Shown: one piece after another, positions 1 to 8,549 of the stretch
Layout: each line of letters starts with the position of its first letter
Numbering within the stretch: position 1 is the first letter of the stretch
From: JBIOUF01 sp044866695
Lineage (GTDB): Bacteria > Actinomycetota > Actinomycetes > Propionibacteriales > Nocardioidaceae
Assembly (NCBI GenBank): GCA_044866695.1
Contig: JBIOUF010000020.1
Location: 1-29,440, forward strand
Reading direction: 5' to 3'
DNA length: 29,440 nt
Notes under the pieces: generated by a model
Databases searched by the model: none
What the model was told of the DNA's origin: nothing
Seen by the model: only the letters and a program-made list of their open reading frames with translations
Translations under genes and position numbers: made by a program

Positions 1-33
1 CGCCGCCAGCCCGAACCAGCGAGGTGACACCCC

Positions 34-483
34 GTGAGCACGACCTTCCACAGTCCGAACTCGGCATCGGAGGCATCACGAGAGTCCGGGACAAACGGCA
101 CGGTCGGACTGCAGGCCGAGCTGACCACCGTCCGCAGCCTGGAAGCCTCCATCGCCGAGCGGCTCGCTGCGGCCCGCGACAGCCGGGAAGTGGTGCTCAC
201 GGCCGCGCGTGCGGCCGAGGCGATCCTCGATGAGGCCCGGGCCAAGGCCGCTCAGGCGGCTCAGGCGGCTCAGGCGGCCATCCACGCCGACGCACTGCGC
301 GACGCCGGCAGGCTCCGCAGAGTCGCCGAAGAGCGATGCGCCGCGATCACGGCCAACGCAGCAGCTCGGCGCGAGCACGACGTGGCCGCACTCCTCGCCG
401 GGGTCCTGCCTGCCGCGGCGAGCCCATCACCTGCCCGCGCGGACGGCCCCTGGCAGGTCCGGGGGCAGGAGGCGACCTGGTGA
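34..483 (+). CDS. V/A-type ATPase peripheral-stalk subunit (G/H-like)
   Basis: The 149-residue protein is Ala/Arg/Glu-rich and almost entirely predicted helix, with a long uninterrupted heptad-like stretch (about residues 25-115) that includes an AQAAQAAQAA run. It has no membrane segment. This matches the small coiled-coil subunit that pairs with subunit E to form the peripheral stalk of V/A-ATPases, and in Thermus-type operons that gene also sits just before subunit I. The GTG start is preceded by GAGGTGA at about 22-28. The stop overlaps the GTG start of the I gene. Sequence identity in this family is always low, so position in the operon carries much of the call. The last 20 residues are Pro/Ala-rich and not helical. 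Confidence 0.72.
   Translation: MSTTFHSPNSASEASRESGTNGTVGLQAELTTVRSLEASIAERLAAARDSREVVLTAARAAEAILDEARAKAAQAAQAAQAAIHADALRDAGRLRRVAEERCAAITANAAARREHDVAALLAGVLPAAASPSPARADGPWQVRGQEATW
250..276 (+). repeat. Three tandem copies of a 9-bp unit
   Basis: GCTCAGGCG occurs three times in direct succession inside the coiled-coil coding region and encodes (A-Q-A) repeats. The unit is a multiple of three, so copy-number slippage would lengthen or shorten the stalk helix without a frameshift. Confidence 0.8.
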
Positions 484-2630
484 TCGCCGCGATGCGGCAG
501 CTGGAGCTGCTGGGCCGGGTGGCCGACCTCGAGAAGGCGCTGTTCGCGCTGCAACGGATGCGGCTGGCCGAGGTCGTGCAGACCACCGGGGATCCCGATG
601 CGCCGCAGGAGCCCATCGTCCACGCCCTGCAGCGCACCCGAGCCCTGCTCGCGACACTGCCCGAGCTCAGCCTGACCGAGCGGCCCACGGACCCCACCAG
701 CCCTCCCACGGCGGCCGCGGTCCAGTCGCCGGCAAGTCCCCTGGTCGACGTGGCGCTGCTCGATGCCCTCGAGCCACAGGTGAGCGCGCTCAGCGAGCAG
801 GCCGAGGAGCTCGCGACCGAGCAGTCAACGCTGTTGCACCAGGTGAGCGTCCTGGAGCGCCTGGAGATGCTGGTTCCCGAGCTGGCCCACCTCACCGACG
901 ACGAGCTGCGACTGCTGGACCTGAGCAGCATCGCCTTGGTCCTCGACGACCCGGACGGGCGGGTCGTGGACGCGCTGCGAGCCCAGCTGCGCGACCAGCT
1001 CGGTGACCGGCACCTGCTCGTCGCCACCGACTCCCCCACCGACCGCCGCACCGCTCGTCACGCCGGCCGTGGCACGGCGCACGGGACAGGATCGGAGAGC
1101 GCCTCGACCGTGCGGGCCACCGGATGCCTGCTGGTCGTCCCCCACCGGGACCTCGATGACGTCGAGGCACTGCTGGGCGGCGACCGGATCGCACGCCTCT
1201 CGGTCCCCGAGCGGTATGCCGGCCGGTCGCTGCACTCCACCGCCCTCGGCATGCGCGAGCGACTCAGCCAGATCCCGGGCGAGCTCGATGACACCTACGC
1301 CGAGCTGTCCGCCCTCCTGACCGGGCACGTCGCGGCCCTACGTCGTCTGGAGCACCAGCTGCAGGCGCTGCTGGAGCGGGACGTCGCCGGCCGCGCTGCC
1401 CGGTCGACCGACCGGACCTTCGCGCTACGGGTCTGGGTCCCCGCCGACTCGGTCGACCAGATCGCCGCTGGGCTCGCCGCCGCGCTGGACCAGGCCGTGG
1501 TCGTGGTCCCGGTCGAGGACCGTGACGTCATCGGTGACCCGCCCACGCTCCTGCGACACCGCCGCGCCTGGCGGCCGTTCGGCAACCTGGTCACCTTCCT
1601 GTCCTGGCCGACACCAGGAGGCATCGACCCCACCGGGATGATGGCGCTGGCGCTGCCGTTCCTGTTCGGTGTCATGGTCGGCGACGTCGTCTACGGCCTG
1701 CTCCTGATGCTCATCGGGTGGGGGCTGCGCTCACGCACCACTGACGGGACCTTCCAACGCGACGCAGCGCACGTGCTGATCATCGGTGGAGCGTGGGCCA
1801 CCCTGTTCGGGGTGCTCTTCGGCGAAGCCCTTGGCAGCCTGGGCAACCAGCTCGGGATGCCCGCCCTGTGGTTCTACCGCGGCGGCCCCGACGCGCTCGA
1901 ACCGCTGCTGATCTTCGCGCTCGCCCTCGGCGCCGTACACATCACCCTTGGACTGCTCCTCGGACTGTGGCAGGCCATTGCACACCGACAGCGGCACCAG
2001 ATCGCCGAACGAGCCGGCACACTGCTGTTCCTCCTCGGCCTCTTCGCGCTCGCCGGTGTCGTCGCCTCAGCCCTCCCCGACGGGCTGCTCACCCCCGCCG
2101 TCGTCGCGATCTGCATCGGCATCGTGGTCGCCAGCGTCTCCCACGGCGCGCTCGGGCTGCTGCTGGGACCACTGGAGCTCCTCGGCACCCTCGGCAACAT
2201 CTTGTCCTACCTGCGCGTCGCCGCGGTGGGGCTCGCCTCGGTCTACCTGGCCAACGTCGCCAACGAGCTGGCCGCCACGGCACCACTGCTGCTCGGCATC
2301 CTCATCGCCGCCTTCTTCCACACCCTCAACCTCGCCTTGGCCGCCTTCAGCCCCACCGTGCAAGCGCTGCGCCTGCACTACGTGGAGTTCTTCAGCAAGT
2401 TCTACGACGGCACCGGGCGACCCTTCCAGCCACTCGGCACCGACCTCGACCCAGGCCTGCTGGGCGTGGAGTTCGAGGTCACTCCGGCACCCCCCGGCTC
2501 AGCCGGCCGAGACGCCCGCGACAACACGTTCCCGACCACCACCGCCACCGCCCCCGCCCCCAGCGCTCAGCCCGCGGCGCTCAGTGCGGGTGCCGCCAAC
2601 GAAAGGGAATCATCATGGAAGCAGGCCTGA
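480..2630 (+). CDS. ntpI: V/A-type ATPase membrane subunit I (a-subunit homologue)
   Basis: Subunit I is the stator that carries the ion half-channels against the K ring and binds the peripheral stalks. The 716-residue product has a soluble N-terminal half (about 1-390) with coiled-coil stretches, then about seven or eight hydrophobic segments. The key arginine is visible in the motif LSYLRVAAVGLA (Arg about 579), equivalent to the essential arginine of yeast Vph1. Other family motifs are PFLFGVMVGDVVYG, FGVLFGEALGSLG and the C-terminal FFHTLNLAL...LHYVEFFSKFYDGTGRPFQP. The start is taken as GTG at 480, overlapping the upstream stop as GTGA; ATG at 492 is a plausible alternative. The C-terminal 50 residues are a Thr/Pro/Ala-rich tail not typical of the family. 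It overlaps the K gene by 16 bp. Confidence 0.93.
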   Translation: MIAAMRQLELLGRVADLEKALFALQRMRLAEVVQTTGDPDAPQEPIVHALQRTRALLATLPELSLTERPTDPTSPPTAAAVQSPASPLVDVALLDALEPQVSALSEQAEELATEQSTLLHQVSVLERLEMLVPELAHLTDDELRLLDLSSIALVLDDPDGRVVDALRAQLRDQLGDRHLLVATDSPTDRRTARHAGRGTAHGTGSESASTVRATGCLLVVPHRDLDDVEALLGGDRIARLSVPERYAGRSLHSTALGMRERLSQIPGELDDTYAELSALLTGHVAALRRLEHQLQALLERDVAGRAARSTDRTFALRVWVPADSVDQIAAGLAAALDQAVVVVPVEDRDVIGDPPTLLRHRRAWRPFGNLVTFLSWPTPGGIDPTGMMALALPFLFGVMVGDVVYGLLLMLIGWGLRSRTTDGTFQRDAAHVLIIGGAWATLFGVLFGEALGSLGNQLGMPALWFYRGGPDALEPLLIFALALGAVHITLGLLLGLWQAIAHRQRHQIAERAGTLLFLLGLFALAGVVASALPDGLLTPAVVAICIGIVVASVSHGALGLLLGPLELLGTLGNILSYLRVAAVGLASVYLANVANELAATAPLLLGILIAAFFHTLNLALAAFSPTVQALRLHYVEFFSKFYDGTGRPFQPLGTDLDPGLLGVEFEVTPAPPGSAGRDARDNTFPTTTATAPAPSAQPAALSAGAANERESSWKQA

Positions 2631-2836
2631 TCGCCATCGGAGCCGGCCTCGCCGTCGGCCTCGCCGCCCTCGCGACCGGCTTCGCCCAGGCCCGCATCGG
2701 CGCCGCCGCCGTGGGCGCGATCGCCGAGAAGCCCGAGCTCACCGGACGAGCGATCCTGCTCGTGGCGATCCCCGAGACCCTGGTCATCCTCGGCTTCGCC
2801 GTGGCAGCCATGATCGTCCTCCTCCTGGGCGGCTGA
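2615..2836 (+). CDS. ntpK: V/A-type ATPase ring subunit K (proteolipid)
   Basis: This 73-residue protein is a single hairpin of two transmembrane helices (about 4-30 and 45-71) joined by the polar loop AIAEKPELTGR. The ion-binding carboxylate is Glu54 in AIPETLVILG, and Gln25 lies in the first helix (TGFAQARIG). It is the single-hairpin 8-kDa type, as in Thermus, and not the duplicated 16-kDa type of Enterococcus. AAAGGGA lies about 8 bp before the ATG. Relative to the E. hirae Na+ site, Glu139, Gln110 and Thr64 have counterparts (Glu54, Gln25, Thr55), but the Gln65 position is Leu56. That favours protons over Na+, though this is inference. Confidence 0.93.
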   Translation: MEAGLIAIGAGLAVGLAALATGFAQARIGAAAVGAIAEKPELTGRAILLVAIPETLVILGFAVAAMIVLLLGG

Positions 2837-2837
2837 C

Positions 2838-3398
2838 ATGCCGCTTGCCGACCTGCTGCAGGCTCTCGACAGGGACGCCGCCCAGGACCTCGAGACCACC
2901 CTGGCCGCCCAGCGCCGGCAGGCCGACGGCATCGTCGCGACCGCCCACACCGACGCCGCCGCTCTCATCGAGGACGCCGTCGCTACCGCGACCAAGGAGG
3001 CCCACGTCGCGGCCAACGCTGTCCGTGCGCAGGCACAGGCCCAGGCGCGCACGACCATCCGAGCCGCTGTCCAGGGCGCGCTGACCGACCTGCGCGACGA
3101 GGTCGAAGCAGCCCTGCGGGAGGCCGCCGAGGCCGATGGCGAGATGATCACACTGGTCCTGGTGCGCGAGTCACTCGACGCGCTGCCGACCGCGACGCGG
3201 GTGCGTGTGCCGCCCGGGTTCGTGGACAGGGTCGTCCGGGACTGGCCAGACCTGGAGGTTCTCGGGGACCTCGAGGAGCTCGGGGCCACCGTCGAGGACC
3301 ACGCCGGACGGACCCTGGTCAACACCGTCTCGCTCCGTCTCGACATGCTCTGGCCGTCCCTGGTCTCCCCACTGGTCCGAGGCTGGGAGCAGTCGTGA
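2838..3398 (+). CDS. ntpE: V/A-type ATPase peripheral-stalk subunit E
   Basis: The 186-residue protein has the two-part layout of subunit E: an Ala/Gln/Arg-rich helix over about residues 1-100, then a compact C-terminal domain with a long basic/acidic helix and strands (GATVEDHAGRTLVNTVSLRLDMLWPSLVSPLV). In the family the final segment GG.....G...VDNT...R......L...... anchors the stalk to the catalytic head, and the same pattern is visible here. Length is close to the usual 190-200. It starts 1 bp after the K stop and its own stop overlaps the C start (GTGA), so it is probably translated by coupling. Confidence 0.85.
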   Translation: MPLADLLQALDRDAAQDLETTLAAQRRQADGIVATAHTDAAALIEDAVATATKEAHVAANAVRAQAQAQARTTIRAAVQGALTDLRDEVEAALREAAEADGEMITLVLVRESLDALPTATRVRVPPGFVDRVVRDWPDLEVLGDLEELGATVEDHAGRTLVNTVSLRLDMLWPSLVSPLVRGWEQS

Positions 3399-4282
3399 GC
3401 GACAGACCCGACTTCCTTCCCGGCAACATCCGGTTGCGAGCGCGCACACCGGCGCTCACCTCGGCCACGACCACCGCGGAGGTCGAGTCGCAGATCCGCG
3501 CGGTCCCCGGTGCCTACGCGGGCGCAGCGCGGCACGCCGTCGAGGTACTGACCGCCCGCTACGACCTGCGCGACACCCTGGCGCTGCTGCGCGGCGGGCT
3601 ACACCACCGGTCGGTCGACGACACGCTCGGCGCCGTGCACACACTCGGCGCCATCACCCCCGAGCACGCCCGCGAGGTGGCCCGCGCCGCCGACGCCGAA
3701 GCCATCGTCAGCAGGTTGGTCACCCACAAGCTGCCCGACCCCCGCACCGCCGCGACTCTCCCCGGCATCTGGCAGCGCTACCAGCTGCACCGCGACGAGG
3801 TCGAGCTCGAGACCGAGATCGCCACCCAGGCACACCACACCTGGACCGACCGCCTCCTCACCCAGGCGCGCCTCACCCAGTCCCTGCTCTCCCTCCTCGC
3901 CGAGGAGCGCGACCGCGCCAACCTCCTGGCCGTCCTCCGAGTACCGGCCGACGCGGCCCTGACGCTCCTGCCCCCCGGCCTGCTACCACCTCCGGCCCTC
4001 ACCGCCGCCGCCCGAGGCGACTGGATCCCCCTCCGCCATCACCGCCCCGACTGGACCCCCGTCCTGGACCGTCACACCCACCCGCACCGAACACCAGTGC
4101 CCCTCGAGCTCGACCTGCGACTCCATGCCTGCCGGAGCAGGCTGCACCTGCTGCGCCGCGGCGACCCGTTCACCACCGACGTCGCGGTCGGCTACATGTG
4201 CGCACTCGAGACCCCCACAACCACCTCCACGACCGGGGCCGACCCGCCACGACACCGCCGCCTCGCCACCGTGGCCGCGTAG
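3395..4282 (+). CDS. ntpC: V/A-type ATPase subunit C (d-subunit homologue)
   Basis: Subunit C is the funnel-shaped socket between the membrane K ring and the central stalk. The 295-residue product is rich in helix-forming repeats (VESQIRAVPG.YAGAARHAVEVL, LLAEERDRANLLAVLRV). The phrase ERDRANLLAVLR corresponds to the conserved D..N......R segment of the family. Length is slightly below the usual 320-350, and the C-terminal third is Pro/His-rich and divergent. The GTG start overlaps the E stop by 4 bp. Assignment rests on weak similarity plus exact operon position between E and F. If the D gene is truly missing, the partner for this subunit is unclear. Confidence 0.8.
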   Translation: MSDRPDFLPGNIRLRARTPALTSATTTAEVESQIRAVPGAYAGAARHAVEVLTARYDLRDTLALLRGGLHHRSVDDTLGAVHTLGAITPEHAREVARAADAEAIVSRLVTHKLPDPRTAATLPGIWQRYQLHRDEVELETEIATQAHHTWTDRLLTQARLTQSLLSLLAEERDRANLLAVLRVPADAALTLLPPGLLPPPALTAAARGDWIPLRHHRPDWTPVLDRHTHPHRTPVPLELDLRLHACRSRLHLLRRGDPFTTDVAVGYMCALETPTTTSTTGADPPRHRRLATVAA

Positions 4283-4326
4283 CCGCCACACCGACCACGA
4301 CGCAGACCAGACCCAGGAGAGACCCG

Positions 4327-4707
4327 ATGTCCCATGTCATCGTGATTGCCGACACCGATACCGCAGCCGGCTTCCGGCTCGGCGGTGCCGCCACCAGGAG
4401 CCCGGCTCCGGACGGGCTGTCCGGCCCGGGAGCCGGAGCGTCACGGGATGGCGCGGCGGAGATCGTGGCACTGGTCGAGGACGCGAGCCGGTCCGACGCT
4501 GCGGTGGTCGCGGTCCACCACGACCTGTGGGCCCAGGTGCCGGCCTCGACCCGGTCAGCGTGGGAGCGTCGCACCGACACCCTGGTCGTGCCGCTCCCGC
4601 CCGACGACGGGATCACGCGGCTGGACCGCCACACCGCGTTGCGGGAGCTGCTGGCCCAGGCAGTCGGCTACGAGATCAGCTTCTCACCCGAGGCGGACCG
4701 GTCATGA
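4327..4707 (+). CDS. ntpF: V/A-type ATPase central-stalk subunit F
   Basis: The 126-residue product begins SHVIVIADTDTAAGFRLGG, the family hallmark (I.D.DT..GFRL.G). Later it has AVVAVHHDLWAQVP, matching the second strand and helix of the Rossmann-like F fold. F binds D in the rotor and modulates ATPase activity. It is longer than the usual 100-110 residues because of a Gly/Pro/Ser-rich loop (about residues 20-40) between the first helix and EIVALVEDA. AGGAGAG lies about 8 bp before the ATG. The 44-bp gap to the C gene is the largest in the operon up to B. The stop overlaps the A start (ATGA). Confidence 0.88.
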   Translation: MSHVIVIADTDTAAGFRLGGAATRSPAPDGLSGPGAGASRDGAAEIVALVEDASRSDAAVVAVHHDLWAQVPASTRSAWERRTDTLVVPLPPDDGITRLDRHTALRELLAQAVGYEISFSPEADRS

Positions 4708-6593
4708 GCATCCTCGACCAACACCTGATCGGATCCGTGCACCGCGTCGCCGGGCCGGTGATCGAGGTCGCCGGCCTCGAAGGAGCCCGGCTCTTCGATG
4801 TCGTGCGGGTCGGCGAGGCTCGGCTGCCCGGTGAGATCATCCGGCTCGCGAACGGACTGGCCACCGTCCAGGTCTTCGAGGAGACCACCGGGCTGCGCGT
4901 CGGCGAACCGGTGGTCAGCGAGGGCGAGCCACTGGCCGTCGAGCTTGGACCTGGTCTGCTCGGCGGGGTCTTCGACGGCACGCAACGGCCGCTGCGCGAC
5001 CTGCACCGGACCCACGGCATCTTCATCCCCCGGGGGTCCGACCCGCACCGGCTGAACCGCGACCACCGGTGGGCATTCCGGCCCACCGCCTGCCTCGGCA
5101 CCGACCTCGGCCCCGGGGACGAGCTCGGTGTGGTCCAGGAGACCGCCGCGCTGACCCACCGGATCCTGGTCCCGCCGGGAACCCGCGGAGTGCTGTCCTG
5201 GCTGGCCGAGGGCGAGCTGACCATCGAGGACCCGGTGGCCACCGTCGGGGGCACCCCGGTGACCATGCTGCAGCGCTGGCCGGTGCGGCAGCCGAGGCCG
5301 GTGCGCCGCCAGCTGGCGCTCGACAGACCGCTGCTGACCGGACAACGGGTCCTGGACACCCTGTTCCCGGTCGCCCGCGGCGGCACCGCGATCATCCCCG
5401 GCGGGTTCGGCACCGGGAAGACCGTGCTCGAGCAGGCCGTCGCGAAGTTCTCCGCCGCCGACGTGGTCGTCTACGTCGGCTGCGGCGAACGCGGCAACGA
5501 GCTCACCGAGGTCCTCGAGGACTTCCCCACCCTGCAGGACCCGCGCACCGGCGCCCCGCTGATGGACCGGACCGTGCTGATCGCCAACACCTCCAACATG
5601 CCGGTCGCGGCCCGCGAAGCCAGTGTGTACGTCGGGATGACGATCGCGGAGTACTACCGCGACCAGGGCTACGACGCCGTCCTGCTCGCCGACTCCACCA
5701 GCCGCTGGGGTGAAGCCCTGCGCGAGGTCTCCAGCCGCCTCGAGGAGATCCCCGCCGAGGACGGCTACCCCGCCTATCTCGCCACCCGCCTGTCCGCCTT
5801 CTACGAACGCGCCGGTGCCGTCGAGTGCCTCGGTGACCACTCCGGCCACCAACCGGCTGATGGAGAAGCCGACGGTGCTCGCGAGGGATCGGTGACCGTC
5901 GTCGGCGCCGTCTCCCCGGCCGGAGGAGACTTCTCCGAGCCCGTCACCCAGAACAGCCTGCGTGTGGCCGGCTGCTTCTGGGGCCTGGACACCACCTTGG
6001 CCCGGCAACGGCACTTCCCGTCGATCAGCTGGTCCCGCAGCTACACCAGCTACCGGCTCGACGCCTGGTTCGACCACAACGTCACCGCGCAGTGGTCTCG
6101 GCTGCGCGCATGGGCGCTGGCCACCCTGGCCGAGGAAGGCTCCCTGCAGGAAGTGGCCGCGCTGCTGGGAATCGAGGCCCTGGCCGCGCCCCAGCGGGTC
6201 ACCTTGCGAGTGGGACGCGTACTGCGCGAGGACTTCCTCCAGCAGTCCTCCTTCGACGAGCTCGACGCCACCTGCCCCCCGGTCAAACAGGTGGCGATGC
6301 TGGCCGCCATCCATGAGGCGGACCACGCCATGCGCACCGCGCTCAACGCCGGCGCCGCGGTCGGCTCGGTGGTCGACGAACCCGCCCTCAGCCTGCTCGG
6401 CGGCATGCGCCGCTGGCCCAACGACGAGACGACCACCGACCGCGGACGCGAGACCGGGCGCCGGATCGAGGCCGCCCTCGGCGTCGCCGACGCTGTCGAC
6501 GACACGCTGCAGCGCGAGGAGCCCATGTCCCCACTCGCACACGACCCGGCGAGCGGCACATCCACGACGACCATCACCCAGGAGCGGTCATGA
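4704..6593 (+). CDS. ntpA: V/A-type ATPase catalytic subunit A
   Basis: Catalytic subunit of the A3B3 head, hydrolysing or making ATP. Visible motifs: N-terminal barrel GSVHRVAGPVIEVAG; the non-homologous bulge domain with GIFIPRGSD; Walker A GGFGTGKT (residues 233-240, Lys239); catalytic glutamate in CGERGNELTEVLEDFP; NTSNMPVAAREASVYVGMTIAEYYRDQGYD; Walker B LLADSTSRWGEALREVSSRLEE; and GAVSPAGGDFSEPVTQNSLR. The 629 residues exceed the usual 580-600. An acidic insert of about 16 residues follows FYERAGAVECLG (around 5820-5890), and there is a Thr/Ser-rich C-terminal tail of about 40 residues. The catalytic residues are intact. The ATG overlaps the F stop and the end overlaps B by 4 bp. Confidence 0.96.
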   Translation: MSILDQHLIGSVHRVAGPVIEVAGLEGARLFDVVRVGEARLPGEIIRLANGLATVQVFEETTGLRVGEPVVSEGEPLAVELGPGLLGGVFDGTQRPLRDLHRTHGIFIPRGSDPHRLNRDHRWAFRPTACLGTDLGPGDELGVVQETAALTHRILVPPGTRGVLSWLAEGELTIEDPVATVGGTPVTMLQRWPVRQPRPVRRQLALDRPLLTGQRVLDTLFPVARGGTAIIPGGFGTGKTVLEQAVAKFSAADVVVYVGCGERGNELTEVLEDFPTLQDPRTGAPLMDRTVLIANTSNMPVAAREASVYVGMTIAEYYRDQGYDAVLLADSTSRWGEALREVSSRLEEIPAEDGYPAYLATRLSAFYERAGAVECLGDHSGHQPADGEADGAREGSVTVVGAVSPAGGDFSEPVTQNSLRVAGCFWGLDTTLARQRHFPSISWSRSYTSYRLDAWFDHNVTAQWSRLRAWALATLAEEGSLQEVAALLGIEALAAPQRVTLRVGRVLREDFLQQSSFDELDATCPPVKQVAMLAAIHEADHAMRTALNAGAAVGSVVDEPALSLLGGMRRWPNDETTTDRGRETGRRIEAALGVADAVDDTLQREEPMSPLAHDPASGTSTTTITQERS

Positions 6594-8155
6594 CCCTGAC
6601 CGACACCCCGTCCGCCCCGTCACCGGTGACGTCACCCGACCTCACCGCCGCATTCGGCACGCCCTGGGTGGTCGACCACACCGGCGTGCAGCGGATCGCT
6701 GGTCCACTCCTGGTGGTCGACGCGATGGAGGACGTCGCCTACGGCGAGGTGGTCACCGTCATCGCCGACGACGGCGCCGAACGAGGCGGACAGGTGCTCG
6801 AGGTCGACGGCACCCGCGCCGTGGTCCAGGTCCTCGGCGGCACCGCCGGCCTCGGCCTCGACAACGCCCGCGTCCGCACCCGAGCCCGGCCCGCGGTCAC
6901 CGGTGTGGGCACGTCCTATCTCGGCCGGGTCCTCGACGGCGGCGGACGCCCGCGCGACGGAGAGCCGGACGTGATCCCCGAAGCGTTCCGCCCGGTCAAC
7001 GGTCTGCCTCTCAACCCCGTCGCCCGAGAACACCCGGACCAGTTCATCGAGACCGGGATCTCGGCCATCGACGGCCTGAACACCCTGGTCCGCGGCCAGA
7101 AGCTCCCCATCTTCACCAGCGCAGGGCTCCCGGCCGGTGAGCTGGCCGCCCGCATCGCGGCGCAGTCCCACGTGCCCACAGCCAGTAGGGACCTACCGGG
7201 CGACGCGGCGTCACCCGACGCGGCGCACCTCACCAACCACGCCAGCTCCGACGACGGCGACGACGTCGTCGTGGTGTTCGCGGCCATGGGCGTCACCCGA
7301 CGCGAGGCGGACTTCTTCCGCACCGAGTTCGAGCTCGGCGGCGCCGCACACCGCAGCGTGCTGCTGCTCAACCTCGCCGACGACCCCACCATCGAACGGC
7401 TCACCACGCCGCGGATCGCGCTGACCATCGCCGAGCACCTCGCCTACGAGACCCACCGCCACGTACTGGTGATCCTCACCGACATCACCGTCTACTGCGA
7501 AGCACTGCGCGAGATCGCCGCAGCCCGGGAGGAGATGCCCGGGCGTCGTGGCTACCCCGGCTACATGTACACCGACCTCGCCTCCCTGTTCGAGCGCGCC
7601 GGCCGCGTGCACGGGTCTGCGGGGTCGTTGACCCAGCTGATGATCCTCACGATGCCCGACGGCGACATCACCCACCCGGTGCCGGACCTGACCGGCTACA
7701 TCACCGAGGGACAGATCGTCCTGGCCCGCGACCTCGAACGCGCCGGAGTCGACCCGCCCATCGACGTCCTGCCCTCGCTGTCTCGGCTCATGAACGCCGG
7801 CATCGGCCCCGGTCGCACCCGAGGGGACCACCGCAACCTCGCCGACCAGCTCTACGCCTGTTACGCCCGGGGACGCGAGGTCCGCCGGCTCGTCGCGATC
7901 CTCGGCGAGGCCGGTCTGGCCGAGTCCGACCGTCGGTTCCTGGCCTTCGCGCAGGCCTTCGAGACTCGCTACCTCGGTCAAGGTCAGCAGCGACGCAGCT
8001 GGACCGAGACCCTCGACCTCGGCTGGGAGCTCCTCGGGATGTTCCCGCCCGAAGAGCTCACCCGCGCCACGCCGATCCAGCTGAAGGAGCACCACCGCTA
8101 CCTCCCGCACCACGCTCACCGGTCCGACGACAGCCCGTTGCGTCCCGAACCCTGA
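6590..8155 (+). CDS. ntpB: V/A-type ATPase regulatory subunit B
   Basis: Non-catalytic nucleotide-binding subunit of the A3B3 head, 521 residues against about 460 in the family. Motifs: GISAIDGLNTLVRGQKLPIF, then SAGLP where most homologues have GSGLP; VVFAAMGVTRREADFF; LTDITVYCEALREIAAAREE; RRGYPGYMYTDLASLFERAGRV; and the arginine-finger segment PPIDVLPSLSRLMNAGIG. The lack of a true Walker A agrees with a B subunit. Extra length comes from an N-terminal extension of about 20 residues, a hydrophilic Asp/Ser-rich insert of about 22 residues after AARIAAQS (around 7180-7260) and a C-terminal tail. The ATG overlaps the A stop by 4 bp. Subunit D usually follows but is not found here. Confidence 0.95.
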   Translation: MTLTDTPSAPSPVTSPDLTAAFGTPWVVDHTGVQRIAGPLLVVDAMEDVAYGEVVTVIADDGAERGGQVLEVDGTRAVVQVLGGTAGLGLDNARVRTRARPAVTGVGTSYLGRVLDGGGRPRDGEPDVIPEAFRPVNGLPLNPVAREHPDQFIETGISAIDGLNTLVRGQKLPIFTSAGLPAGELAARIAAQSHVPTASRDLPGDAASPDAAHLTNHASSDDGDDVVVVFAAMGVTRREADFFRTEFELGGAAHRSVLLLNLADDPTIERLTTPRIALTIAEHLAYETHRHVLVILTDITVYCEALREIAAAREEMPGRRGYPGYMYTDLASLFERAGRVHGSAGSLTQLMILTMPDGDITHPVPDLTGYITEGQIVLARDLERAGVDPPIDVLPSLSRLMNAGIGPGRTRGDHRNLADQLYACYARGREVRRLVAILGEAGLAESDRRFLAFAQAFETRYLGQGQQRRSWTETLDLGWELLGMFPPEELTRATPIQLKEHHRYLPHHAHRSDDSPLRPEP

Positions 8156-8222
8156 GCGCCAGGCCCAGGATGCCCCGAGTCCCGGGCCTTCCTCTTCACC
8201 GCCACAACCAAGGGGCGCCACC

Positions 8223-8549
8223 ATGTTCGACCTCCTCCCCGACCTCGTCACCAGCCTGCTCTCCGACCTCCTGCTCGTCCTGGCCCTCGCCGCCTGGCTC
8301 GCCCTCTGGCTGCTTCGCGAGACCGGACACCTCGGCGTCCAGCGCGGCGACGGCCTCCGCCGCGCCTCGCACCGCCGGATCCCACCGAGCACACCATCGG
8401 GAGCTCCGGCGCCAGCTTTGCCCGGCTTGCGAACCGGGTCCAGAGCCCACGACCTGCTCGACCGCGAGGAGTGCGACGCCCGCAGCTCCCGCGACGCCAC
8501 ACATACCGCCACGCATGCCGCCACGCGCTCCGGAGGTGCACGCCGATGA
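8223..8549 (+). CDS. Small single-span membrane protein, unknown function, coupled to Ca2+-type ATPase
   Basis: I do not recognise this 108-residue protein. It begins MFDLLPDLVTSLLSD, which could be an amphipathic lead-in, followed by one hydrophobic helix (about residues 15-32, LLLVLALAAWLALWLL). The rest is a basic, Arg/Ser/Thr/Pro-rich tail ending in Ala/Thr/His repeats, probably cytoplasmic and disordered. AAGGGG lies about 8 bp before the ATG. Its TGA overlaps the ATG of the P-type ATPase as ATGA, with GGAGGT inside its own 3' end serving the downstream gene, so the two are very likely translated together. It occupies the place of the V-ATPase D gene but shows no D-like coiled coil. A role as accessory peptide of the P-type pump is a guess from position. 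Confidence 0.6.
   Translation: MFDLLPDLVTSLLSDLLLVLALAAWLALWLLRETGHLGVQRGDGLRRASHRRIPPSTPSGAPAPALPGLRTGSRAHDLLDREECDARSSRDATHTATHAATRSGGARR

Noticed and set aside
1..37. 3' end of an upstream gene at the window edge
   Set aside because: Two frames end here (stops at 25-27 and 35-37), but a dozen codons are too few to identify either as real.
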